Counted from the stretch's first letter, positions 7,404 to 15,458 are shown. The stretch: 64,000 nt of DNA from an uncultured Lachnospiraceae bacterium (GCA_902781455.1 CACZJF010000012.1:1-64000); one strand, 5' to 3'. Numbers and translations: made by a program. The notes: generated from the sequence alone by a model not told the origin.

Positions 7404-7511
7404 CTTCAGATGGAGCACATGGTTGACATGGATCCGGAGATGGCAAAGATTGTCGGCAAAGAATTCGACGCGCTGGTTGATACCGAAGCGAAGGTTTTTG
7501 CAGGGAACTGA
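7401..7511 (+). pseudogene. In-frame C-terminal remainder of the second RpiB gene
   Basis: After the TGA at 7401 the same frame reads LQMEHMVDMDPEMAKIVG and on to VFAGN before a second TGA. This fits the C-terminal helix of RpiB-type isomerases. With it the protein would be 162 codons including the internal TGA. I see no start codon with a ribosome site inside, so this part is probably untranslated unless the stop is read through. Confidence 0.7.
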
Positions 7512-7579
7512 CGGCTGCCTGCACACGGAGACAGAAAGGCTGCGCCGCCTGCCAGGGCGGGCGCAGTACCCATTGAATT

Positions 7580-7640
7580 CAAGAACGCCAACGGCGTTCT
7601 TGCCGCATCGCGCTCGGTGCGAAGCACCTTCCACTGAGAT
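7580..7640 (-). repeat. Palindromic intergenic repeat, family 3, copy 1
   Basis: A 10-bp palindrome (arms CAAGAACGCC and GGCGTTCTTG, loop AAC, 7580-7602) is followed by GCCGC, a GGTGC-GAA-GCACC hairpin and CTTCCACTGAG. Read on the minus strand, the part GAAGGTGC...CGAGCGCG...GCGGC plus a palindrome also occurs, in diverged form, at 18563-18612. The AACGCCAACGGCGTTCTTGC part recurs at 50055-50074. It looks like a short dispersed REP-type repeat. Confidence 0.55.
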
Positions 7641-7648
7641 GAAAATGA

Positions 7649-7700
7649 GGAACCGGATCTGACATGCTTCCAGATCCGGTTCCCCTGTTTTTTCTTTTTT
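7649..7700 (+). terminator. Bidirectional terminator between convergent genes
   Basis: A 13-bp stem (GGAACCGGATCTG with CAGATCCGGTTCC, 7649-7661/7671-7683) is followed by CCCTG and T-rich runs. It ends the kinase-isomerase group. On the other strand the stem follows the stop of the small minus-strand gene. Confidence 0.8.
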
Positions 7701-7703
7701 TCT

Positions 7704-7970
7704 TCAGTCTTCCTCCAGCACCTGCAGTTCCAGATAATCGAAGGGGATATCCTCCCCGACAAACGCGTCCTGCGTGAAGCGGCAGCGGGCGTGCTTCTGA
7801 AACTCACGAATCGTGGAATCGAGCCACTGCGGGTGCGGCAGGTCGAACGCCTGGCAGGCCTCATCCAGGGCACGGAATACTTTATGCGTCCGGGTGTCTT
7901 TTGTGTCGTCTGTCACGACATGGTCGCGCAGCATATGGTTGTCTTTCCATTCTTTTGCCCAGATTCTCAT
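7704..7970 (-). CDS. Conserved hypothetical protein, 88 aa
   Basis: The small soluble protein starts MRIWAKEWKDNHMLRD and ends DIPFDYLELQVLEED. I recall close relatives in many Lachnospiraceae genomes, all without a known function. The body has regularly spaced charged residues, a FRALDEACQAFDLPHPQWLDSTI segment and no membrane stretch or signal peptide. It lies 123 bases downstream of the beta-lactamase-like gene on the same strand, so the two may be co-transcribed. No function is proposed. Confidence 0.8.
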   Translation of the reverse strand: MRIWAKEWKDNHMLRDHVVTDDTKDTRTHKVFRALDEACQAFDLPHPQWLDSTIREFQKHARCRFTQDAFVGEDIPFDYLELQVLEED

Positions 7971-8093
7971 GGGGATCTCCTTCGTACGGAACGCTTTCGC
8001 CAGGCAATGATATCAGATGGTTTTGCGCGGCCGCCCTGTCCGTCTATGGAAAACGGAAGGCCGGCCGCCACCGCATGGCGGTCAGCATGACAG

Positions 8094-9557
8094 TCAGTGC
8101 TCAAAGAAGCTGTATACCGCTGTTGATATCTCCGCGACCTGCGCGTTGGCGGTATCCTCATTGCTCCAGTCGTTGGACAGGACAACCAGGATGTAATCGG
8201 CGGTAGGGCCGTAGATGACCGCAGCGTCATTTGCGATGGTATCGGTCTCTCCGGATTTGTTCCCGCATTCGACCCCTTCGGGAAGACCGCGCGGGATCTT
8301 GTAACGCGTCGCCTGATCCAGCATCATCTGTTCGATTTCATTGCAGACCTTCCGGGAGAGAAATGTCCGGTTGTAGACCCGGCTCAGCAGCAGGCCGACA
8401 TCCTTCGCCATGATGACGTTCGGGTGCGACGGATCGAGCGAAGCAGCAGGATCTTCGAAGCCGTTGTACTCGATGGTTCCCTCCGAGAATCCGCGCAGCC
8501 GGATAAATTCATTGACCTTGGCGACACCGGCTGCCAGATCTCCGTCTCCGAGCAGTGAGAGCAGACGGTTCGAAGAATCATTGCTGGAATTGATAATCAT
8601 GTTCCGCAGAAGATAAACGGTATCTTCATTGCGGGGAAGCGCGCCCCTGTCAAATGCGTCATATACGGTTTCCATGATGAAGAGCTTCATGACGCTCGCC
8701 GAACGCATGGAGGTGTCATTGACGACCAGAGCCTGACCGGTGGTGAGGTTCTGCACATAGACAGACCATGTCCCGTCATAGGCTTCGACCTGCTCCTTCA
8801 GCTGGCGGTAAAGGATATGCAGATCCTTCGGCAGCCTGGAGAGAGGATACATGCGGAGCATACGGTAGTCATAGAGGTTGATGCGCGCTTCATTCAGGCC
8901 GTCGATCTGCGGGATCGCAAATGTGCCGTGGCGCGGTACCATCACCGAGTCGTCGATCTCTCCGCTCCCCTCCTCTGTCGGAGGTGTTTCCACGGATTCG
9001 GTTTCTTCCTTGTTCTGTCCGGAATCAGATCCCCCTGCCGCGCCGGATTCGGTCTGTTCCTGGCCGGTGTAGGGAAGAGAAGCACCCATCTCAACCGGAT
9101 GGAATTCTGTCTCGGTTTCTTCCGGAAGCTCGGATTCTGTCTCCGGGACAGTTTCCGTTTCTGCCTCTGTCTCCACTTCCGTCTCTGTACCTGCTTCCGG
9201 CATGGAATTCCCGGCGGACAGCTTTGTATTGTTCCCGGCGCTTCCGGGGAAGGTTTCTCCCGGAAGAGAAGCGGGCGGTGTTTCTGAAGAATGGGAATCT
9301 GCCTGATCGCTCAGCGCCTGCTGCTGCGCATGCATGACTTCATTCAGCTGTTCCATCTGCTCAGACTGTCTGATCGCTTCTTCGACCCGCTGCGCGGCTT
9401 CACGCACCTGCTGCGCGATGGCGCCGGCTGTATCGAGGGGATTCAGCGAGACAGGGATGGCAGGAACCGGTTTTTCAGGTGTGGCGAAAAAAGCCTGCGC
9501 CGGCAGAAGGGTCAGGCATAAAAAAGAGAGCACACAGATTTTTGCGTATTTTTTCAT
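8094..9557 (-). CDS. Secreted class A beta-lactamase-like serine hydrolase with acidic linker
   Basis: The 487-residue protein has an N-terminal signal peptide (MKKYAKICVLSFLCLTLLPAQAFA-like). A helical part rich in Gln follows, then a long Glu/Thr-rich low-complexity linker (about 120-200), then a penicillin-recognising domain (about 250-487). The domain shows SVMK with the nucleophile Ser near 288 and Lys 291, an SSND segment in the place of the SDN motif, and GNKSGE in the place of KTG. It could be a beta-lactamase or a wall-modifying D-Ala-D-Ala peptidase. The linker suggests it is held away from the membrane. It is divergent from the pyrophosphatase gene. Confidence 0.85.
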   Translation of the reverse strand: MKKYAKICVLSFLCLTLLPAQAFFATPEKPVPAIPVSLNPLDTAGAIAQQVREAAQRVEEAIRQSEQMEQLNEVMHAQQQALSDQADSHSSETPPASLPGETFPGSAGNNTKLSAGNSMPEAGTETEVETEAETETVPETESELPEETETEFHPVEMGASLPYTGQEQTESGAAGGSDSGQNKEETESVETPPTEEGSGEIDDSVMVPRHGTFAIPQIDGLNEARINLYDYRMLRMYPLSRLPKDLHILYRQLKEQVEAYDGTWSVYVQNLTTGQALVVNDTSMRSASVMKLFIMETVYDAFDRGALPRNEDTVYLLRNMIINSSNDSSNRLLSLLGDGDLAAGVAKVNEFIRLRGFSEGTIEYNGFEDPAASLDPSHPNVIMAKDVGLLLSRVYNRTFLSRKVCNEIEQMMLDQATRYKIPRGLPEGVECGNKSGETDTIANDAAVIYGPTADYILVVLSNDWSNEDTANAQVAEISTAVYSFFEH

Positions 9558-9672
9558 GCCTCAATCATAACACGGCAGATAAAGATTATCCAACGACTTT
9601 TCTCCGGATTGCTGTTATACTGTAGAGTATGAAAACCAACAAGGACTGATCATATGATCAAGGGGGCCCGGT

Positions 9673-11343
9673 ATGACTGAAAAACAAACTGTCTGTGTGG
9701 TTGGACACAAAAATCCGGATACAGACTCGATCTGTTCCGCGATTGCATATGCCTGGATGAAAAACCAGCTGCAGGGAGAGGACGGAAAGAAGAAGTATGT
9801 GGCCTGCAGGGCGGGGTCCGTTTCCGCGGAAACACAATACGCGCTGAACCGATTTCATTTTTCCCAGCCAAGATATCTGGAGAATATCGGCACACGCGTG
9901 AAGGATATGGAGATCCGGAGAACACCCGGGGTGGACGGAAAGATCTCCGTGAAGGACGCGTGGGAATTCATGAAGACACACAATGTGTTTACGCTGGCCA
10001 TCACGGACAAGGAGAACCATCTGACCGGCCTGGTCACCACCAACGACATTGCCAAGTCCTATATGGATGAAAATGACTCCGCGATTGTATCCGTGGCGAA
10101 GACACCTTACCGGAATATTCTGAAGACGCTGGAGGCGGAGATGGTCGTCGGGGACGAGAACGGGATCCTCGACCAGGGCAAGGTGATTATCGCTGCCGCG
10201 AATCCGGATGTCATGGAGAATTACATTGACCCGCATGACACCGTCATTCTGGGCAACCGGTATGAAGCCCAGCTGATGGCGATTCTGGCCGGTGCGGGCA
10301 CGATTATCGTATGCCTGGGCGCGCCGGTCTCGAAGACGATCCAGCACATGGCGAAGGAACATGGAACTACTGTGATGGTGACGAAGCTTGACACTTATAC
10401 GGTGGCACGCCTGATCAATCAGAGTATGCCCATCGATTTCTTCATGAAGTCGGACAACCTGATGACCTTCGGGATGAATGACTATACGGACGTGATCCAG
10501 GAGTCCATGCTGAAGATGCGCTACAGGGACTTTCCGATCGTGGACAAGCGCGGCTGCTACGTCGGCACGATCTCACGCCGGAACCTGATGGGCGTACGCA
10601 AGAGAGCGCTGATCCTGGTGGACCACAACGAGGCCTCGCAGGCGGTCGACAACGTCGAAAATGCCGAGATTCTGGAGGTGATTGATCACCACCGCCTCGG
10701 GTCGCTGGAAACCGTTAATCCGGTCTTTTTCCGCAATGAGCCTGTGGGTTCTACCGCAACGATCATCTGGCAGATTGCCCATGAGCGGGAGGTGGAGATC
10801 CCGGAGAATATCGCAGGACTTCTGTGCAGCGCGATTCTCTCGGATACGCTGGTATTCCGTTCTCCGACCTGTACGATGCTGGACCGGGCAGCTGCGCAGG
10901 AGCTGGCACAGATCGCAGGCATCGATCCGCAGGAATACGCAAAAGAGATGTTCCAGGCCGGCTCCACGCTGCGCGATAAGTCTGCGGAAGAGATCTTCTA
11001 CAATGATTTCAAGACCTTCAACAACAACGGTCTGGTCATCGGCATCGGGCAGGTGACCTCCCTGAGCCAGCCGGAACTTGACGATATCGCGGTGCGTGTA
11101 AAACCATTCCTGGAGAAAAAATACAAGGAGAAGGGACTGGACCTTGCCTTCTTTATGCTGACCAACATTATCAATGAAGAGACCCGGCTTCTGTGCTACG
11201 GAGAATCCGCCTCAGAGCTGATCATGAACGCCTTCGGCGTGGAAGTGAAGGACAATGAGGCGCGGATGAAGAGTGTAGTCTCCCGCAAGAAGCAGATTGT
11301 TCCGGTGATCATGGATACCCTCAACCACGACCAGGATGTGTAA
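9673..11343 (+). CDS. Manganese-dependent inorganic pyrophosphatase with CBS and DRTGG domains
   Basis: The 556-residue protein is a family II (DHH) pyrophosphatase that hydrolyses PPi to two phosphates in the cytoplasm. Metal-binding motifs are GHKNPDTDS at the start, LVDHNE and EVIDHHRLG. The DHHA2 part ends with SRKKQIVPV. Between the first motif and the DHH core are two CBS repeats (about 75-130 and 245-305) with a DRTGG domain between them. In known clostridial enzymes this insert lets adenine nucleotides control activity. GGGGG lies before the ATG. It is followed by structured element family 1, copy 2. Confidence 0.93.
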   Translation: MTEKQTVCVVGHKNPDTDSICSAIAYAWMKNQLQGEDGKKKYVACRAGSVSAETQYALNRFHFSQPRYLENIGTRVKDMEIRRTPGVDGKISVKDAWEFMKTHNVFTLAITDKENHLTGLVTTNDIAKSYMDENDSAIVSVAKTPYRNILKTLEAEMVVGDENGILDQGKVIIAAANPDVMENYIDPHDTVILGNRYEAQLMAILAGAGTIIVCLGAPVSKTIQHMAKEHGTTVMVTKLDTYTVARLINQSMPIDFFMKSDNLMTFGMNDYTDVIQESMLKMRYRDFPIVDKRGCYVGTISRRNLMGVRKRALILVDHNEASQAVDNVENAEILEVIDHHRLGSLETVNPVFFRNEPVGSTATIIWQIAHEREVEIPENIAGLLCSAILSDTLVFRSPTCTMLDRAAAQELAQIAGIDPQEYAKEMFQAGSTLRDKSAEEIFYNDFKTFNNNGLVIGIGQVTSLSQPELDDIAVRVKPFLEKKYKEKGLDLAFFMLTNIINEETRLLCYGESASELIMNAFGVEVKDNEARMKSVVSRKKQIVPVIMDTLNHDQDV

Positions 11344-11368
11344 TCCTTGAATGTTGCCATTCACGGCC

Positions 11369-11562
11369 GATCTTCGTTTTGTATCTGACGCGTCAGGCTT
11401 GCCTGAAAGCGGCAGTACAAAACAAAGATCAAGCCCGCGAAGCGGGAACTTCACCCACAACCGGGAACAGGAGCCGTGAAACGGCGGTATCCACGCGAAG
11501 CGTGGATGGTTCACGGTCTGTGGGTGAAGAGGCCGTGTAAGAGACAGATATCCCGGTTGTGG
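11369..11562 (+). repeat. Structured intergenic element, family 1, copy 2 (possible switch)
   Basis: A 15-bp stem (11369-11383 with 11416-11430, one mismatch) encloses a core with GCGTCAGGCTTGCCTGAAAG. Hairpins CCCGC-GAA-GCGGG (11434-11446), GCCGT-GAA-ACGGC (11473-11485) and TCCACGC-GAA-GCGTGGA (11490-11506) follow. Two longer pairings compete: CTTCACCCACA 11449-11459 with 11519-11529 (11 bp), and CCACAACCGGGA 11455-11466 with 11551-11562 (12 bp). They share 11455-11459, and the second ends on the first bases of the GGAGGAGG ribosome site of the next gene. Compared with copy 1, arms and small stems differ but still pair. Confidence 0.75.
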
Positions 11563-11572
11563 AGGAGGTGCT

Positions 11573-12586
11573 GTGAATCGAACCGACAGAATCGAACCAA
11601 CAGAAAGAACCGACATGAAGAATCAGAGAAAACACTGGCTCTGGCTGGCGCTGGCACTGTCTGCTGCCTGCCTCACAGCTTCGGGAGCCGGATATGCGGA
11701 GGATGCGGAGGCAGACCCGGGCATCGAAGAGGACGTGGAAGATCCACCGGCTGCCGTGGAAGACGCGATGATACAGCCGGACGATTCCGCCGGGCAGGCG
11801 AGTGTGGACCCGAAAGACATTTCCGGACTGTTTGAGGACACCGGGAAGGATCAGGTTTCCCACAGCGGGGAAACCCTGGAAGAAGCACAGAGTGGACTGT
11901 ATGGATCAGACGGCGGAAGCACGGTCAATATCGGCCATCTGTATGAGGTCAACGGCGTCCTGGTACGCAATTCAGACTTCCCGTCGCAGCCCCAGGAGTG
12001 CTGGGCCTACGCGAACAACATCTACGCGAAGATCTGGGGATATAACTTTGGGGGCTATTTCAATGAATCCGATAATATGCTGCGGAATCTTCCCGACGAG
12101 GAGCTGACACTGACGCCGGAGCATCTGAAGGCTTATGTGAGTGCTGCTCCTGCCGGAGCGGCGCTGCGCGTCTGCAATGAGGACTACCTGCATGGCAATG
12201 ACATAGGCGGACACAGCCAGATTATCATCACGCATGATGAGAACGGATTCACGGTGTTTGAAGGCGGACTGTCCCTCTGGCCGCACCGGCGGGAAGCGTA
12301 TTACACCTGGAACGGATACTGTTTTTCCGGCTGGCCGGGCAGGTATCAATACATCAAATATATCAAGTGGCCCGGCGCCGGCGCATGGGTTCCGGGCGCG
12401 TCCGGCAGCAGTGCGCAGGACCTGGGGGTGTCCCGGATCGAACAGATGAAGCCGGACCTGGAAAAGAGCGTTCAGGATCTGGTCAGATATGTGGATGACC
12501 TGATTCAGGGGAAAAGGGATGTAAGCTATTATGTGCTGCGGAGCAGAATACGCAAGTGCAGCAGCAGCCTGTCTGAAGCGAAGTAG
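11573..12586 (+). CDS. Secreted papain-like cysteine-peptidase-like protein
   Basis: The 337-residue protein has a signal peptide (KHWLWLALALSAACLTASGAGYA) and then an acidic linker (about 40-110). The domain that follows carries QECWAYANNIYAKIWG (a Q-x-C-W-x-Y-A pattern as in papain-like enzymes) and GGHSQIIITHDENGFTVFEGG (His then Asn/Asp). This suggests a Cys-His-Asn triad outside the cell, possibly a peptidase or amidase; the exact family is not recognised. The GTG at 11573 sits well behind GGAGGAGG, while an ATG at 11615 would start closer to the signal peptide but lacks a good site. Its leader contains the structured element. Confidence 0.7.
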   Translation: MNRTDRIEPTERTDMKNQRKHWLWLALALSAACLTASGAGYAEDAEADPGIEEDVEDPPAAVEDAMIQPDDSAGQASVDPKDISGLFEDTGKDQVSHSGETLEEAQSGLYGSDGGSTVNIGHLYEVNGVLVRNSDFPSQPQECWAYANNIYAKIWGYNFGGYFNESDNMLRNLPDEELTLTPEHLKAYVSAAPAGAALRVCNEDYLHGNDIGGHSQIIITHDENGFTVFEGGLSLWPHRREAYYTWNGYCFSGWPGRYQYIKYIKWPGAGAWVPGASGSSAQDLGVSRIEQMKPDLEKSVQDLVRYVDDLIQGKRDVSYYVLRSRIRKCSSSLSEAK

Positions 12587-12645
12587 CAGCCGGGAAACAA
12601 AGACACCTGTGCAAGAAAAGCAAGCGTTGATCAGGGAGAAGGAAA

Positions 12646-13551
12646 ATGAGCGGAAAGATAGGGAAGGCACTTCTGGCGGCAGGAGCAGTCGGTGGAGCAG
12701 CCAACGGCGGAGCGGCGGCTGTTTTGGCCGGCAAGCTCGTGCACCCAAGGAGATTTACGCTGGAAGAAGAGAAAGCATGGCTGATCGAACACGGACTGTG
12801 GGGAGACTATGACCAGATTCCGCGGACGAATTACACGATTGCGGGCAAGGACGGATATGTCCTCCACTGCGAATATGCACCGACGAACCCGGGGAGCCGG
12901 CGATTTGTGATATTGACGCATGGATATACCTCGAACCGTTACGGATCCGTGAAGTACCTTGGCGTGTACCGTGCGCTTGGCTTCAACTGTGTTCTGTATG
13001 ACTGCCGCGGGCATGGAGAGAACCTTCCTGCGCCCTGCTCGATCGGAAACCTGGAGTCAGAGGATCTGCTTCATGTGATCGAGGATACATACCTGCGTTA
13101 CGGAGAGGACATTGAGCTGGGACTTCATGGGGAATCCATGGGCTCGGCCGCGTCCCTGAGTGTACTGAAGTTCCGCCCCAGGGTCAGATTTGTGGTGGCC
13201 GACTGCGGATTCGCCAGCCTCTATGATCTGATCGGCCGGCTCTATCGCGAGAAGCATTTCGGTTTCATGCTGGATCCCGTGAATGTGATGATGGGAAAGC
13301 GGTATCATTTTACCCTGAAACAGACCTGCCCGCGGGATGCCCTGCAGGGCAATGAGGTTCCGGTCTGTCTGATTCATGGAGAAGAGGATACCTTTATTCT
13401 GCCGCAGAACAGTGATGAGCTGGCGCAGGCGACTTCCGGATACCGGGAAGTGCACAAGGTAAAGGGAGCGGAGCACGCCCGGTCAAGATATGTGCTCGGC
13501 GAGGAAGCCTATACGAAAATCGTAGAAACCTTCCTGGAAAACCTGCAGTAA
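12646..13551 (+). CDS. Alpha/beta hydrolase
   Basis: The 301-residue protein has the alpha/beta-hydrolase plan: an oxyanion-hole region LTHGYTSNRYG, YDCRGHGEN, the nucleophile elbow GESMGSA, the acid in HGEEDTFI and the His in GAEHARS. It resembles the BAAT/YqkD-type esterases of Firmicutes. The first ~30 residues are Ala/Gly-rich and hydrophobic and may form a membrane anchor. It is 59 bases downstream of the secreted papain-like protein and probably shares its transcript. The substrate is unknown. Confidence 0.85.
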   Translation: MSGKIGKALLAAGAVGGAANGGAAAVLAGKLVHPRRFTLEEEKAWLIEHGLWGDYDQIPRTNYTIAGKDGYVLHCEYAPTNPGSRRFVILTHGYTSNRYGSVKYLGVYRALGFNCVLYDCRGHGENLPAPCSIGNLESEDLLHVIEDTYLRYGEDIELGLHGESMGSAASLSVLKFRPRVRFVVADCGFASLYDLIGRLYREKHFGFMLDPVNVMMGKRYHFTLKQTCPRDALQGNEVPVCLIHGEEDTFILPQNSDELAQATSGYREVHKVKGAEHARSRYVLGEEAYTKIVETFLENLQ

Positions 13552-13583
13552 GCAGCGCACAGAAAACCATGAGAAAGAGCACC

Positions 13584-13615
13584 GCCCGGCTGATCATTCA
13601 GCCGGGCAATCTTTG
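13584..13615 (+). terminator. Probable terminator after the alpha/beta hydrolase gene
   Basis: A perfect 10-bp stem, GCCCGGCTGA with TCAGCCGGGC around TCAT, is followed by AATCTTTG. The T-run is weak. The rest of 13552-13847 holds the CIRCE promoter region and a leader. Confidence 0.55.
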
Positions 13616-13687
13616 TGATTGTGTCTGCAAGCTGTATAAGAGGAAAAAGCCAGGATGTGTGAAGAAAATGTGAAATGTCAGAAAATA

Positions 13688-13714
13688 TTAGCACTCACCT
13701 ATTGACAGTGCTAA
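13688..13714 (+). promoter_or_regulatory. CIRCE operator (HrcA site)
   Basis: The inverted repeat TTAGCACTC-N9-CAGTGCTAA matches the CIRCE consensus (TTAGCACTC-N9-GAGTGCTAA) at 17 of 18 arm positions. It overlaps the -35 box, as expected for a site where the HrcA repressor blocks the heat-shock promoter. Confidence 0.92.
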
Positions 13715-13730
13715 TAGTCGGTGCTATAAC
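13702..13730 (+). promoter_or_regulatory. Sigma-A-type promoter for hsp20
   Basis: TTGACA (13702-13707) and TATAAC (13725-13730) are separated by 17 bases. The -35 lies inside the CIRCE site. Confidence 0.85.
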
Positions 13731-13847
13731 GGGTTCAGAACGAAGGAAACAAAAGCAGGACAAGGAACAAAGCGGAAAGGTCCTGGCAGTTTCCCGGAAT
13801 CAAAACAAGTTAAGACCTGCCGACAGGGCAGCGGAAGGAGGACAATT

Positions 13848-14315
13848 ATGATGGTACCGAGCATTTTTCATGATAATCTGTTTGACAGCTTTTTCAACGA
13901 TGATTTCTTCTGGCCGGAGATGACCCGTACAGCGGACAAGGCGGGCAGAAAGCTCTATGGGCACAGAGCGAATGAGATCATGAAGACAGACGTGAAGGAG
14001 ACGGAGAAGGGCTATGAAGTCGCGATCGATCTTCCGGGCTTCAAGAAAGAGGATGTAACCTGCGAGCTGAAGGACGGCTATCTGACCGTCAGCGCGGAAA
14101 AGAAACTGGAAGAGAACGAGAAAGACGACAACAGTAGATACATCCGCAGGGAGCGCTACACCGGCAGCCAGAGCAGAAGCTTCTATGTCGGAGAAGGCAT
14201 CCACGAAGATGACATTCATGCATCGTTCCAGGATGGTATCCTGAGACTGGATGTACCGAAGCAGCCGGCTGAGCAGGTGGAGGACAAGAGACATTTCGTT
14301 CAGATCAGCGACTAA
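13848..14315 (+). CDS. Small heat-shock protein, Hsp20 family
   Basis: The 155-residue protein has an alpha-crystallin domain (about 45-145) with DVKETEKGYEVAIDLPGFKKEDV, LTVSAEK, RERYTGSQSRSFYV and the end motif DGILRLDVPK. The N-terminal part FHDNLFDSFFNDDFF is typical of clostridial Hsp18/Hsp20. It holds unfolding proteins in solution during stress. GGAGG precedes the start; an ATG pair leaves 13848 or 13851 possible. A CIRCE site controls it, and a DnaJ-like gene follows after a weak terminator, so this is a small chaperone locus. Confidence 0.95.
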   Translation: MMVPSIFHDNLFDSFFNDDFFWPEMTRTADKAGRKLYGHRANEIMKTDVKETEKGYEVAIDLPGFKKEDVTCELKDGYLTVSAEKKLEENEKDDNSRYIRRERYTGSQSRSFYVGEGIHEDDIHASFQDGILRLDVPKQPAEQVEDKRHFVQISD

Positions 14316-14387
14316 GCCGCAGGTACAGGCGCGTCCGGATCTGCGCTGCCAGCGCATAGCCGGAACAGAAAGAAAGAATCAATCAAA

Positions 14388-14419
14388 CAGGCCCGGAGGA
14401 CAGACCCCGGGCCTGTTTT
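14388..14419 (+). terminator. Weak terminator between hsp20 and the DnaJ-like gene
   Basis: CAGGCCCGG pairs with CCGGGCCTG (9 bp) and is followed by TTTTG. Some read-through into the DnaJ-like gene is likely. Confidence 0.55.
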
Positions 14420-14448
14420 GAGGAAGACTGGAAAAGGAGGTGAGAGCG

Positions 14449-15384
14449 ATGAGCAAAAAGCGCGACTTTTACCAGGTGCTGGGCGTGGAAAAGGGCGCCT
14501 CAGACAAGGAGATCAAGAAAGCCTACCGCAGAAAAGCCCGGAAATATCATCCCGATGGCAATCAGGGAGATAAGGGGGCGGAGAAAAAGTTCAAAGAAGT
14601 CAATGAAGCATACAGCGTGCTGAGCGATCCGGAGAAACGGAAGCTGTATGATCAGTTTGGCATGGCCGCTTTTGAAGAAGGCGCTTCCTCATCGCACTCA
14701 GGCGGGGATCCCTTTGGCGGATTTGGCGGCTTCGCTTCCGGCGCAGGCGCATACGGACAAGGTGGACCTTTTGCAGGAGGCTATACGCAGGGCACTGACG
14801 GAACGTATCAGACATTTCATTTTGACGCGGACGATCCCCGCCTGAAGGAGATGTTCGGCGACCTGTTTGGTGGTATGTTCCATCATTCGTCAGAAGGCGG
14901 GAACAGCTCCGGCGCGGAGCGGTTCTATTCAGGAAGCGGCTTTGGCTCCGGCGCGCAGCAGTTCTATTCACAAAGCGGCCATGGCACAGGCGCGGAGCAG
15001 TTCTACTCACAAGGCGGCTTTGGCACCGGCACGCAGCGATCTTACCAGGAGCCGGAGAAACTGGACCTGCAGAAGGATCTGTTTATTCCATACACGACGG
15101 CCGTGTTTGGCGGAGAGGTGAAGGTTGCGACACCGGACGGGAGCGTGATGCTGAAGATTCCGAAGGGATGTCAGTGCGGAAGAAAGTTCCGCCTTGCCGG
15201 AAAGGGAAAGAAAAGCCGCAGCGGCGGCATGAGGGGCGACCTGTATGTCATTATCCAGATCACGGTGCCGAAGGACCTGAGCGCGGGAGAAGTGCGGAAA
15301 CTTCGGGAATACGAGCATATCCGCAAGGAAAAGGCGGCGGGCAAGACAGATTCCGTGAACAAAGGAAAGCACCCGGCAGCGTAA
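14449..15384 (+). CDS. DnaJ-like co-chaperone without zinc fingers (CbpA-type)
   Basis: The 311-residue protein begins with a J domain (about 1-70) including the HPD motif (YHPDGNQ), then a Gly/Phe/Ser-rich linker (about 75-195). A C-terminal DnaJ substrate-binding domain (about 200-290) follows, with [17 protein letters not shown] and [19 protein letters not shown]. The CxxCxGxG zinc fingers of classical DnaJ are absent, as in CbpA. The linker contains three 13-residue tandem repeats (G-A-[EQ]-[RQ]-FYS-x-[SG]-G...). The ATG at 14449 follows AAGGAGG. It presumably works with DnaK beside Hsp20. Confidence 0.9.
   Translation: MSKKRDFYQVLGVEKGASDKEIKKAYRRKARKYHPDGNQGDKGAEKKFKEVNEAYSVLSDPEKRKLYDQFGMAAFEEGASSSHSGGDPFGGFGGFASGAGAYGQGGPFAGGYTQGTDGTYQTFHFDADDPRLKEMFGDLFGGMFHHSSEGGNSSGAERFYSGSGFGSGAQQFYSQSGHGTGAEQFYSQGGFGTGTQRSYQEPEKLDLQKDLFIPYTTAVFGGEVKVATPDGSVMLKIPKGCQCGRKFRLAGKGKKSRSGGMRGDLYVIIQITVPKDLSAGEVRKLREYEHIRKEKAAGKTDSVNKGKHPAA
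14911..15027 (+). repeat. Three 39-bp tandem repeats within the DnaJ-like gene
   Basis: Units at 14911-14949, 14950-14988 and 14989-15027 each encode a 13-residue block starting G-A-[EQ] and ending GxGx. A degenerate fourth begins at 15028 (GTQRSYQE). The unit length is a multiple of three, so copy-number change would keep the frame. Confidence 0.85.
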
Positions 15385-15430
15385 CCGGATGCGGACCGGA
15401 AGGAAAGGCAAGAATCCCTTCAGCGATATC

Positions 15431-15458
15431 AAAAAACCCGGCAGCAGCCGGGTTTTTT
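15431..15458. terminator. Bidirectional terminator between the DnaJ-like and MBOAT genes
   Basis: AAAAAACCCGGC-AGCA-GCCGGGTTTTTT: a 6-bp GC stem flanked by A6 and T6, so it can act in both directions. On the minus strand it directly follows the MBOAT stop codon. Confidence 0.85.

Noticed and set aside
7401-7511. Selenocysteine at the in-frame TGA
   Set aside because: No evident SECIS hairpin directly after the TGA, and RpiB proteins have no Cys/Sec at this position; Trp to stop is simpler.
9121-9210. Repeat region on the plus strand within 9120-9210
   Set aside because: It is the Glu/Thr-rich linker of the minus-strand beta-lactamase-like protein, not a separate element.
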